Counted from the stretch's first letter, positions 1 through 6,767 are shown. The stretch is 8,404 bases of DNA from Gemmatimonadota bacterium (GCA_007127575.1 SKZC01000281.1:1-8404); one strand, 5' to 3'. Made by a program: numbers and translations. Notes: generated by a model from the letters alone, not told the origin.

Positions 1-641
1 CCGATGATCATGGCGTGACGGGCCATGGTGCGCCACCGACCCTGCACGCGGTAGCGACGAGGGCTGGTGGGAAGGGGGGCCGGGAGACGCCGAACGGGTC
101 CCCGTTTCCGGACCGCGGCCAGGAACTCCACGTCCTCCAGGATGGGCACGGACGGAAATCCGCCCACGGCGTGGAAGGTTTCCTGGGAGACCAGGAAGCC
201 CTGATCGCCGTACGGGAGGCGGAGCCACCGCTCCCGGAGGCGTTGTCCCAGCTCGATGAAGCGCCAAAAAGCACCCCTCCCCTGAAGCTGGAAGCTGAAG
301 TGTGCGGACTCCTGGGGAGTGGCGGAGGAGAGCCAGTCCGCCAGGACTTCTCCGGCCTCGAGAGGAAGGCGGGAGTCGGCGTGGAGAAAGAGGAGCCACG
401 GGGTCTCCAGGCCGGCGGCCCCCTCGTTCATCTGCGCGGCTCGTCCCCGAGGGGCGTACCGTGCGGTCACTCCCCGGGATCGTGCGACATGGACGGTCCG
501 ATCCGTTGAACCCCCATCCACCACGACGGTTCGGTGTGGAATGGGAAGGTGCCCCAGGTCGGACAGGAGCTCGGGGAGGTGGTCCTCTTCGTTCCAGGTC
601 GGGATCACCACTCCCAGAGGAGGGGTGGAGGACCGGTTCAC
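1..641 (-). CDS. Family 2 glycosyltransferase, TIGR04283-like (partial, C-terminus beyond left edge)
   Basis: Reading leftward from a GTG at 641, 213 codons stay open to the window edge. The protein looks like a GT-A fold family 2 glycosyltransferase. It shows VVIPTWNEE at residues 11-19, the nucleotide-sugar-binding DGGSTD at 42-47, GRAAQMNEGA at 66-75, a DxD-like HADS at 87-90, PYGDQG at 143-148 and EDVE at 169-172. The combination of GRAxQMN, LLFLHAD, PYGDQG and EDVE is what I associate with TIGR04283, 'rSAM/selenodomain-associated transferase 2'. The sugar donor and acceptor are not known from sequence. Its GTG start overlaps the stop of the upstream DUF547 gene as GTGA and no good ribosome binding site is visible, so translation is probably coupled. 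The next in-frame ATG is at residue 71, past the first motifs, so GTG is the likely start. Expected full length for the family is about 220-240 residues, so little is missing. Confidence 0.87.
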   Translation of the reverse strand, partial: MNRSSTPPLGVVIPTWNEEDHLPELLSDLGHLPIPHRTVVVDGGSTDRTVHVARSRGVTARYAPRGRAAQMNEGAAGLETPWLLFLHADSRLPLEAGEVLADWLSSATPQESAHFSFQLQGRGAFWRFIELGQRLRERWLRLPYGDQGFLVSQETFHAVGGFPSVPILEDVEFLAAVRKRGPVRRLPAPLPTSPRRYRVQGRWRTMARHAMII

Positions 642-1462
642 GGGTCTACGTCGTTCAGGGTCCAGTCATAGTCGAAAAATTCCACCCGGGTATCAGCGGC
701 CAGGATCCGCTCCCCGTACGCTCCCGAGAGCCGCTGGGCAAAGAAGCGCTTGATCCCTTCCTCAGCCTCGAAGTCCTCCCCGAACCAGTCCAGCACACGA
801 TTCACCCGAAGGGTGGCGGGGGAGCTCCCTTCCAGGACGAAGTGTTCCGGATCGTCCATGAGCTGGCGTGTGGCTCTCTCCAGTTGTTCCTCGAGCCGGC
901 TCGGCACGTAGGCCTCCGGCCACAGGGGGGGACAGCTCACGGCGGCGCAGTTCACCGCGAAGTGGATCCGAGGCTCTTCGTAGCGGGGTCGGATGATTTC
1001 GTGCTCGATCTCGTCCAGGGAGCGGGAAGCCCCGGCCACCTCACAAAAGGGGGCTTCAAAGACATCGGGGATCCACCACACCGAGTTCTCCGGCCGTCGC
1101 GTCACCAGGTTGCGCATGCGCTGGAATAGAGGGACGTTCCCCCGCTCCAGAGGGTAGTGATCCGCCACGATCTGGAGCATGCAGGCGTTATAAGCGTTGA
1201 TCCAAAAGGCGAGTTGCTCCTCCCGGGATGCCTGCTCCAGCATGGTGTATGGGGTTTCCGCCAGTTCCCGGAGGTAGTCGTCCAAACCGGATCGGTTCTG
1301 CAGTACCCGCTCGTAGTCCACCCGAGGAAACACCACCACCTCCGCCAGAAATCGGGTGAAGGTGGAATGGTCGGGCACGGTACCTACGGACTGGGCCTCA
1401 GCCCCGGTCCCGGGGGGCAGGACGAAGGTGGCGACCGCTATAAGAAGAAGAGTCGTTCGCAT
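638..1462 (-). CDS. Exported DUF547-domain protein
   Basis: This 274-aa protein has an N-terminal signal peptide: MRTT, a hydrophobic stretch to about residue 15, and a likely signal peptidase I site near A21-E-A23. It is therefore predicted to act in the periplasm or outside the cell. The rest matches DUF547 (Pfam PF04784): AFWINAYNAC at 85-94, the hallmark HFAVNCAAVSCPPL at 167-180, and a closing YDWTLND at 265-271. The biochemical function of DUF547 is not established. Cysteines at 94, 140, 172 and 177, two of them in the hallmark motif, could be functional or form disulfides after export. The frame is open upstream to 1609, but the extra 49 residues are Arg/Pro-rich and would bury the signal peptide, so the ATG at 1462 was chosen; a GGCGGAG lies about 13 nt upstream of it. 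The stop codon overlaps the start of the downstream glycosyltransferase, forming a two-gene unit divergent from recA. Confidence 0.88.
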   Translation of the reverse strand: MRTTLLLIAVATFVLPPGTGAEAQSVGTVPDHSTFTRFLAEVVVFPRVDYERVLQNRSGLDDYLRELAETPYTMLEQASREEQLAFWINAYNACMLQIVADHYPLERGNVPLFQRMRNLVTRRPENSVWWIPDVFEAPFCEVAGASRSLDEIEHEIIRPRYEEPRIHFAVNCAAVSCPPLWPEAYVPSRLEEQLERATRQLMDDPEHFVLEGSSPATLRVNRVLDWFGEDFEAEEGIKRFFAQRLSGAYGERILAADTRVEFFDYDWTLNDVDP

Positions 1463-1663
1463 GGGTCCGGAGCGTCTCCGCCAAGGGCGTGCCCGCCGGG
1501 CATCACCCGGCCTCTCCTTCGGGAACACGTGAAGCAGGGCCGGGGTTCCCCACCGACCGGGGCCCTCCAATCCCGAATCGCCATGGTGCCGGCCCGCCTC
1601 GGCCCGCACTCTCTTCGGGAGATCGGAGGTGGAGACCTCGATCCCTTTCGTGGTCTCTTCGGG

Positions 1664-1669
1664 TATGCT
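1664..1669 (+). promoter_or_regulatory. Possible -10 element for recA (TATGCT)
   Basis: TATGCT matches four of six bases of TATAAT and sits in one of the few AT-containing stretches upstream of recA. It would place the transcript start near 1676 and give a leader of about 70 nt. No good -35 hexamer lies 16-18 bases upstream, so this is only a weak candidate. Confidence 0.22.
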
Positions 1670-1733
1670 ACCTTCTCACCACAGCGGGCAGAGGGGGTTG
1701 GGCCGAGCGGGTCCGCCCCCCGGGCCCTGGCAC

Positions 1734-1738
1734 GGGAG
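1734..1738 (+). promoter_or_regulatory. Ribosome binding site of recA
   Basis: GGGAG lies 7 nt before the ATG at 1746. It decides the start: the same frame is open upstream to 1629, but that extension is Pro/Gly-rich and unlike RecA, whereas MATAELSEQKKKDLK is a normal RecA N-terminus. Confidence 0.7.
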
Positions 1739-1745
1739 TTCGAGC

Positions 1746-2813
1746 ATGGCGACGGCAGAATTGAGCGAGCAGAAGAAGAAGGACCTGAAAACCGCGCTGA
1801 CGCAGATCGAACGTCAGCACGGGAAGGGTGCCATCATGCGGATGGGGGCCGACGGAGCCCGAATCCAGGTGGAATCCATTCCCACCGGTGCCCTGAACCT
1901 GGACGCGGCCATCGGCATCGGCGGAATGCCTCGGGGCCGGATCAGCGAGGTGTACGGGCCGGAATCCAGCGGAAAAACCACCCTGTGCCTTCATGTCATC
2001 GCCAATGCTCAGAAAAAGGGTGGGATCGCCGCCTTTGTGGACGCAGAGCACGCACTAGACGTGCAGTACGCCCGAAAGCTCGGGGTGGATGTGGACAACC
2101 TCCTGGTGTCCCAGCCCGATACCGGAGAGCAGGCTCTGGAGATCGCCGAAGTGCTCATCCGGAGCAACGCGGTGGACGTGGTGGTGGTGGACTCCGTGGC
2201 GGCGTTGGTGCCCCGTGCGGAGATCGAAGGAGAGATGGGAGACTCCCATGTGGGGCTGCAGGCACGCCTCATGAGCCAGGCCTTGCGGAAGCTCACAGGT
2301 GCCGTGAACCGCTCCCACACCTCGGTTATCTTCACGAACCAGATCCGGGAGAAGGTGGGGGTGATGTTCGGAAACCCGGAAACCACTTCGGGTGGCCGGG
2401 CCCTGAAGTTCTACTCGTCGGTCCGCTTGGACATCCGGAGGATCGGGGCCATCAAGGACGGTCAGGATCTGGTGGGAAATCGGACCCGAGTAAAGGTGGT
2501 GAAGAACAAGTGCGCGCCTCCCTTCAAACAGGCGGAATTCGACATTCTGTACAACGAGGGGATCAGCCATACGAGTCTTCTCCTGGACCTCGGAGTCGAC
2601 GCCGGCGTGGTAGAGAAGTCCGGGGCCTGGTACTCCTTTGGAGACCTTCGGCTCGGGCAGGGGAAGGAAAACGCCCGACAGTTCCTCCTGGAAAACCAGG
2701 ACGTGCTGGAGGAGGTGGATGAAAAGGTCCGGGTCGCACTGGATCTCCCTGGGGCACGCCCTCAGGAGGAGGATGGGGACAGCTCGGGCCCGAGCCCGAA
2801 GGACGGGTCCTGA
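1746..2813 (+). CDS. recA: Recombinase RecA
   Basis: RecA is the ATP-dependent DNA strand-exchange protein of homologous recombination and the co-protease that triggers LexA-type repressor cleavage. The 355-aa product is the usual length. Visible landmarks are Walker A GPESSGKT at 71-78, the catalytic glutamate E101 in FVDAEHALD, Walker B VVVVD at 145-149, loop L1 around EGEMGDSHVG (161-170), and loop L2 from about NQIREKVGVMFGNPETTSGG (198-217), the DNA-binding region. The C-terminal domain follows, then a short acidic tail (EEDGD at 341-345). There is no intein and no frame disruption. The gene stands alone: the divergent DUF547 gene lies upstream and a strong terminator lies downstream. 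The recX gene that often follows recA is not here. Identity is essentially certain; SOS regulation is not visible in the upstream sequence. Confidence 0.98.
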   Translation: MATAELSEQKKKDLKTALTQIERQHGKGAIMRMGADGARIQVESIPTGALNLDAAIGIGGMPRGRISEVYGPESSGKTTLCLHVIANAQKKGGIAAFVDAEHALDVQYARKLGVDVDNLLVSQPDTGEQALEIAEVLIRSNAVDVVVVDSVAALVPRAEIEGEMGDSHVGLQARLMSQALRKLTGAVNRSHTSVIFTNQIREKVGVMFGNPETTSGGRALKFYSSVRLDIRRIGAIKDGQDLVGNRTRVKVVKNKCAPPFKQAEFDILYNEGISHTSLLLDLGVDAGVVEKSGAWYSFGDLRLGQGKENARQFLLENQDVLEEVDEKVRVALDLPGARPQEEDGDSSGPSPKDGS

Positions 2814-2887
2814 TCTCTCCCCGAAAGGCAGGTGGTTTCCGCGGTGGCGAGGGCGGAGGAGGGAACGGACGGCCCTTTTGACCCGTA

Positions 2888-2916
2888 TTGAAAACTCCCG
2901 GCGAGGAGCCTATACC
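2888..2916 (+). promoter_or_regulatory. Candidate alaS promoter embedded in the recA terminator
   Basis: TTGAAA (2888-2893, five of six to the sigma70 -35 consensus) is followed after a 17-nt spacer by TATACC (2911-2916, four of six to the -10). The -35 overlaps the A-tract and left arm of the inverted repeat, and the -10 falls in its loop and the first two bases of the right arm. Initiation near 2923 would give a leader of about 30 nt, and the alaS transcript could not form the hairpin. Spacing is ideal but the -10 is imperfect, so this is a prediction only. TTGACC at 2878-2883 is another -35-like hexamer but has no -10 at proper spacing. Confidence 0.4.
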
Positions 2917-2930
2917 TCGCCGGGAGTTTT
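2891..2930 (+). terminator. Intrinsic terminator of recA (perfect 16-bp hairpin, symmetric A4/T4 ends)
   Basis: The left arm AAAACTCCCGGCGAGG (2891-2906), the 8-nt loop AGCCTATA (2907-2914) and the right arm CCTCGCCGGGAGTTTT (2915-2930) form a perfect 16-bp stem with a 12-bp GC-rich core. The transcript ends in only four U residues, short but acceptable in GC-rich genomes. The matching A4 at the left end means it could also work on the opposite strand, although no leftward gene enters from the right. It begins 77 nt after the recA stop and ends 24 nt before the alaS start. Confidence 0.85.
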
Positions 2931-2954
2931 CACGCCACCGGAACAGGACGATCG

Positions 2955-5630
2955 ATGAAGGCTTCCGACATACGGCTCCGCTTTCTGGACTACTTCCAGC
3001 TACGCGGGCACGAGCTCGTGCCCAGTGGCCCGCTGGTCCCTCCCGACGACCCCACCCTTCTCTTCACCAATGCGGGAATGGTGCAATTCAAGAGGGTCTT
3101 TCTCGGAGAGGAAAAGCGGCCGTACCGACGGGCTGTCACTGCCCAGAAGTGCGTCCGAGCCGGAGGGAAGCACAACGATCTGGAGCAGGTGGGGAAGACG
3201 GCTCGCCACCATACGTTCTTCGAAATGCTGGGTAACTTCTCCTTTGGGGACTACTTCAAGCGCGACGCCATCCACTTCGCGTGGGAGTTCATGACCGGGG
3301 AACTGGCTCTCGATCCGGACCGCTTCCACGCCACGGTTCATCACACCGATGATGAAGCCGCAGTCCTCTGGCAGGAGGTTTCCGGGCTCGATCCAGGTAG
3401 GGTCCACCGCCTGGGAGACAAGGACAACTTCTGGCAGATGGGGGATACAGGACCCTGCGGACCGTGCTCGGAGCTTCACTACGACCTCCGGCCCGAGGCG
3501 GAACGCTCCGAGTCCCTCTCCACCGAGCAGCTGGAGGCGTTGGGTGAGGAGGGGAGGATTCTGGAGCTCTGGAACCTGGTCTTCATGCAGTTCGACCGGG
3601 ACGAAGAAGGGAACCTCGCGCCGCTTCCGGCCCCGTCCATCGACACCGGTGCTGGACTGGAGCGCATCGCCGCTGTTCTCCAGGGCGTGGACTCCAACTA
3701 CCACACCGACCTGTTCATGCCTCTTCTGGATCAGGTGGCTCAGGTGGTGGGGGCCCCATACCAGCCCCACGAGCCGGAAGGAGTGGGCTACCGGGTTCTG
3801 GCCGACCACGCCCGTGCCGTGGCCTTCCTCCTGTCCGACGGGGTATTTCCCTCCAACGAAGGTCGAGGATACGTCCTTCGTCGGATTCTTCGCAGGTCCG
3901 TGCGCCACGCCTGGCTTCTGGATCGGCGAGAGCCCACTCTGGTGGAGATCGTGGCGAAGGTGGTGGAGGTCATGTCCCCGACCTACCCCGAGCTCAGGGA
4001 TCGAGAGGACCATCTCCTCAGGACCACCCGAGCCGAGGAGGAGCGGTTTCTGCAGACCATCGAAGGCGGAATGGACCGCTTCGATGAGCTCGCGCCGCCG
4101 CGATCCCGGAAGGAGCCGGTGCCGGAGACCCGTATGATCCCCGGGGCCGAGGTCTTTCGCCTCTACGACACCTTCGGCTTCCCGCAGGATCTCACACGGA
4201 TCATGGCCGAAGAGCGGGGCTATGCCGTGGACCTGGAGGGGTTCGAGCGGGAACTCCAGGCGCAGCGAGAGCGGAGTCGGGAGGATCGAGCCCAGAGTGT
4301 CGCGACGGAGGGGGAGGAGTTCAATGTCGAGGGCTGGCAGCAGCTCGCCGGCGAAGAGCAGCGATTCGTAGGATACGGGGACACGGGATTGGAGACCGAG
4401 GTGGTGGCCATCCGTCGGGAGAACGGACGACTGGGCCTGATCCTCAGGGAAAACCCCTTCTATCTGGAGAGCGGAGGGCAGGTCTCGGATCGCGGGGTGG
4501 TATCCGGGGATGGCTGGAGCGTGTCGGTGGACCAGGTCGTTCGTGTGGGAAGGCAGACCGCCGTCCTGGGTGAGGCGGAGGGAGACGCCCCCGGTGGGAC
4601 GGTGGGTCCTCCGTTGCAGGTGAGGGCTCAGGTGGACCCTGCCCTGCGCCACGACACTGAGCGGAACCATACGGCTACCCACCTCCTTCACGCGGCGCTG
4701 CGAGAAGTTCTGGGAGACCATGTGGTTCAGAGGGGGTCGCTGGTGGCGCCGGATCGCCTCCGCTTCGACTTCACCCACTCGGGGCCGCTCACTCCCGAGG
4801 AGCTGGAGGAGGTGGAGGACTGGGTGAATCAGGCCATATGGAAGGATGTGCCTGTTCGCTTCCGCTGGAGCACCTACGATGAGGCCGTGGCGGATGGGGC
4901 CATCGCCCTCTTCGGCGAAAAGTATGGCGACGAGGTGCGGGTGGTGGAGATCCCGGGGCTGAGCGTGGAGCTCTGCGGAGGGACCCACCTGAGGAGGACG
5001 GGGGAGGCGGGGCTTTTCCTCATCGTGAAGGAAGGGGGTGTGGCGGGAGGAGTCCGGCGGATCGAAGCGGTTACCGGACCCGGCGCGTACCGGCACGTGC
5101 GAGACGTGAGGGAGCGAATCCAGGAGGCCTCGGCGGCTCTGAAGACCCCACCGGACAACCTGGTGAAGCGAATCCACCAACTGCGAGACGAGCGGGAGGA
5201 GCTGGAACGGCACCTGGAGGAGGTTCGGCGAACCGGCGGAAGCGCGGAGGAATTGGTCCACGAGGCCACAGTGTCCTTGGCGTCGGGAGACGCGGTTCGT
5301 TACCGCGCGTACCGCATCCGAGCGCGGGACGCCGATGAAGTACGAAGCTTCGGAGACCACTTCCTGGAGTCGGAAACCGGAGGCGTCGCTGTCGTCTCCG
5401 CCGAGCTTCCTGAAGGGAAGCGAAGCCTCTTCGCCTTCGTCACCGATGATGTCATCGGAAAGGGGATCGGGGCGGATCACCTGGTTCGCGGGGTGGCCGA
5501 GGTGGTGGGAGGCCGGGGAGGGGGGCGGCCTCACATGGCCCAGGCTGGGGTGGAGGATGCGGGGCGAATGGGAGAGGCCCTGGTGGCTGGGGAGGAAGTC
5601 TTGACTCGACTGGCACGAGAGGCGAAGTGA
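2955..5630 (+). CDS. alaS: Alanyl-tRNA synthetase
   Basis: This cytoplasmic class II synthetase attaches alanine to tRNA-Ala and also clears mischarged tRNA. At 891 aa it is full length (E. coli about 876). The N-terminal catalytic core begins MKASDIRLRFLDYF. It carries the motif 2 region with R68 and FFEMLGNFSFGDYFK from about residue 88, and motif 3 GAGLER at 232-237. The editing domain carries the zinc-binding set HTATH (H572, H576) and CGGTH (C674, H678). A coiled-coil-like charged stretch around residues 730-760 leads to the C-Ala domain, which ends in the conserved glycine-rich GGRGGGRPH (852-860). AGGA at 2945-2948, 6 nt before ATG, serves as ribosome binding site. All catalytic and editing landmarks are present. 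It is the first gene of a tight run of six genes, and the next start overlaps its TGA. In E. coli AlaRS represses its own gene by binding a palindrome at its promoter, which makes the palindrome just upstream here of interest. Confidence 0.98.
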   Translation: MKASDIRLRFLDYFQLRGHELVPSGPLVPPDDPTLLFTNAGMVQFKRVFLGEEKRPYRRAVTAQKCVRAGGKHNDLEQVGKTARHHTFFEMLGNFSFGDYFKRDAIHFAWEFMTGELALDPDRFHATVHHTDDEAAVLWQEVSGLDPGRVHRLGDKDNFWQMGDTGPCGPCSELHYDLRPEAERSESLSTEQLEALGEEGRILELWNLVFMQFDRDEEGNLAPLPAPSIDTGAGLERIAAVLQGVDSNYHTDLFMPLLDQVAQVVGAPYQPHEPEGVGYRVLADHARAVAFLLSDGVFPSNEGRGYVLRRILRRSVRHAWLLDRREPTLVEIVAKVVEVMSPTYPELRDREDHLLRTTRAEEERFLQTIEGGMDRFDELAPPRSRKEPVPETRMIPGAEVFRLYDTFGFPQDLTRIMAEERGYAVDLEGFERELQAQRERSREDRAQSVATEGEEFNVEGWQQLAGEEQRFVGYGDTGLETEVVAIRRENGRLGLILRENPFYLESGGQVSDRGVVSGDGWSVSVDQVVRVGRQTAVLGEAEGDAPGGTVGPPLQVRAQVDPALRHDTERNHTATHLLHAALREVLGDHVVQRGSLVAPDRLRFDFTHSGPLTPEELEEVEDWVNQAIWKDVPVRFRWSTYDEAVADGAIALFGEKYGDEVRVVEIPGLSVELCGGTHLRRTGEAGLFLIVKEGGVAGGVRRIEAVTGPGAYRHVRDVRERIQEASAALKTPPDNLVKRIHQLRDEREELERHLEEVRRTGGSAEELVHEATVSLASGDAVRYRAYRIRARDADEVRSFGDHFLESETGGVAVVSAELPEGKRSLFAFVTDDVIGKGIGADHLVRGVAEVVGGRGGGRPHMAQAGVEDAGRMGEALVAGEEVLTRLAREAK

Positions 5631-5929
5631 TGGAGCCGAGGGAGGAGGACTGGCTCGAAGGCGTGGCCCCCGCACCTCCGGAGCCCCTGCGACGTCGGCT
5701 GACCCAGGAACGGCCGCCGTGGCCGGAGGGACTGGGTCCGGCGGCGGAGGCCGCCCTGCGGGACGTATTGGGGGAGCCCGCCGCCCGTGACCGGGAGGTG
5801 GGGTTTCGTCTCCTGGATGCGGATGCGCTGCTCACCTACGCGTGCGAGGCGGCGTTGGAGGAGGACGACCCGGAGCGGCGGTGGACGGAACTCCTCACCC
5901 GTATCGGTGAGATGGGGCCGCCATCGTGA
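5630..5929 (+). CDS. Small hypothetical protein between alaS and the PHP phosphatase
   Basis: I do not recognise this 99-aa protein. Its ATG shares one base with the alaS stop (TGATG), and GAGAGG at 5617-5622 is well spaced (7 nt) for that ATG; a GTG at 5627 would add one residue. Its own TGA overlaps the GTG of the next gene as GTGA. The N-terminal 35 residues are Pro- and charge-rich. The rest looks helical, and the most family-like stretch is FRLLDADALLTYACEAALEE (about residues 59-78), followed by an acidic, Trp-containing segment, DDPERRWTELLTRIG. There is no signal peptide, membrane segment or metal motif; one cysteine is present. The two overlaps and clean codon use argue that it is real. 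A small cytosolic adaptor or regulator translated with its neighbours is possible, but no function can be assigned. Confidence 0.72.
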   Translation: MEPREEDWLEGVAPAPPEPLRRRLTQERPPWPEGLGPAAEAALRDVLGEPAARDREVGFRLLDADALLTYACEAALEEDDPERRWTELLTRIGEMGPPS

Positions 5930-6753
5930 GTTCCCACGACCCGTCGTCGCTCACGGATCTCCACAGCCACCTCGTTCCCGGAGTGGATGATGGTGCCCGG
6001 ACGGTGGAGGACACGCTGGAGGGCGTGGGACGCCTGTGGGACCTGGGATACCGGACGCTGGCAACCACACCTCATTTCGATGGGAGCCTCACCCTGGACG
6101 AGGACCGCTTCCGGAAGGCCATGGGACCCATGGACCAGGGGTGGGAGCACTTCTGTGAGCTCATGAAGGCTCGCTTCCCCGACCTCGTCGTCTTTCGAGG
6201 CCATGAGGTGATGTTGGACGTGCCCAACCCCGACCTGTCGGACCGTCGACTCCATCTGGCCGAGGGACCCTGGGTCCTGGTGGAGTGGCCTCGACTTCAG
6301 ATCCCTCCAGGGTCTACCCGGGTTCTGGAACGCCTGGTGGAGCAGGGATACCGACCCCTCATCGCTCACCCGGAACGATACCACGGTATCGACCCGGAGC
6401 TGTCGCGGCTCCACCGATGGAAGGAGGCTGGTGCGGCCCTGCAGGTCAACTTGGGGTCTCTGGTGGGCCGCTACGGCGATCGAGCGAGGACGATGGCGTT
6501 CCGGCTCCTGCGCCGGGGTTGGGTGGATTGCTTTTCCACCGACTTTCACGGTCGCCCGCACCTGGAGCCGTATACCCTGGAGGCCCGCCACACCATGACG
6601 GATATGGATGGTGAGGAGCAGTGGCGTCTTCTCACCATCGAAAATCCGTCACGGATCGTCAGGGGTAAGGACCCCCTCCCGGTGAACCCGTTGGAGCCCC
6701 AGGGAGGGTTCTGGGAGCGGGTTCGGGGCTTGTTGGGACTGTCCAAGGCGTGA
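5926..6753 (+). CDS. PHP-domain phosphatase, CpsB/CapC/YwqE-like (tyrosine-protein phosphatase family)
   Basis: This 275-aa PHP-superfamily metallohydrolase resembles CpsB of streptococci and YwqE of Bacillus, manganese-dependent phosphatases that remove phosphate from tyrosine of capsule-regulating BY-kinases. The metal-binding motifs are in order: DLHSHLVPGVDDG at 11-23 (H13, H15), TTPHF with H50, GHEV with E94, LIAHPERY with H148, and STDFHG with D206 and H208. It is close to the usual family length of about 250, with a short C-terminal tail ending GFWERVRGLLGLSKA. There is no signal peptide, so it should be cytoplasmic. The GTG start overlaps the preceding gene (GTGA), and no better in-frame start precedes the first metal motif. 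No tyrosine kinase or polysaccharide genes are adjacent on the visible DNA, so the substrate is uncertain. Histidinol-phosphatase-type activity is the main alternative within PHP proteins, but HSHxxPGxDDG and HPER favour the CpsB group. Confidence 0.87.
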   Translation: MSSHDPSSLTDLHSHLVPGVDDGARTVEDTLEGVGRLWDLGYRTLATTPHFDGSLTLDEDRFRKAMGPMDQGWEHFCELMKARFPDLVVFRGHEVMLDVPNPDLSDRRLHLAEGPWVLVEWPRLQIPPGSTRVLERLVEQGYRPLIAHPERYHGIDPELSRLHRWKEAGAALQVNLGSLVGRYGDRARTMAFRLLRRGWVDCFSTDFHGRPHLEPYTLEARHTMTDMDGEEQWRLLTIENPSRIVRGKDPLPVNPLEPQGGFWERVRGLLGLSKA

Positions 6754-6754
6754 A

Positions 6755-6762
6755 GGGGGAGG
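6755..6762 (+). promoter_or_regulatory. Strong ribosome binding site of the ferritin-like gene
   Basis: GGGGGAGG ends 5 nt before the ATG at 6768. It favours that ATG over an in-frame GTG at 6750 that overlaps the previous stop, because the GTG-initiated form would place this site inside the coding sequence. Confidence 0.7.
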
Positions 6763-6767
6763 AATTC

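Larger units (their letters stand above)
1463..1745. promoter_or_regulatory. Divergent intergenic region between DUF547 gene and recA
   Basis: These 283 bp separate two divergently transcribed units and must contain the promoters for both. No convincing ORF, tRNA or repeat is visible. A short GC-rich hairpin, GCCGGG / CCCGGC at 1495-1511, has no T-run and looks incidental. I looked for a Gram-positive-type SOS box (GAACnnnnGTTC) and an E. coli-type CTG-N10-CAG LexA box next to the recA start and found no convincing match. SOS control of this recA is therefore not demonstrated by the sequence. The recA-proximal 45 bases are very GC-rich. Confidence 0.6.

Noticed and set aside
302..1129. A 275-residue plus-strand open frame opposite the glycosyltransferase and DUF547 genes
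   Set aside because: The minus strand carries clear glycosyltransferase and DUF547 motifs throughout; this frame shows only compositionally biased sequence.
1495..1511. GCCGGG-CATCA-CCCGGC hairpin upstream of the DUF547 gene
   Set aside because: It is only 6 bp with no T-run on either side, and short GC palindromes are common by chance in DNA of this composition.
1463..1745. Possible LexA/SOS box upstream of recA
   Set aside because: No GAACnnnnGTTC or CTG-N10-CAG-type site was convincing. Lineage-specific SOS boxes cannot be excluded but are not supported by this sequence alone.
1157..2722. A 521-residue plus-strand open frame running through the intergenic region and recA
   Set aside because: It overlaps the DUF547 gene antisense and recA out of frame, and the product is Gly/Arg/Pro-rich with no family motifs. 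recA in the other frame is unambiguous.
2891..2930. Reading the hairpin as a T-box or attenuator leader of alaS
   Set aside because: The leader is far too short for a T-box, there is no T-box consensus, and there is no leader peptide with alanine codons. A recA terminator is the simpler reading.
3000..5675. An 891-residue open frame on the minus strand opposite alaS
   Set aside because: It is in exact codon register with alaS, so its stops would require TTA, CTA or TCA codons in alaS; these are rare in GC-rich genes and avoided here. The predicted protein has no recognisable domain and is His/Pro/Leu/Arg-rich, as expected of antisense translation.
5836..6591. A 251-residue minus-strand open frame opposite the PHP phosphatase gene
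   Set aside because: It is antisense to a gene with all PHP metal motifs intact and has no motif of its own.
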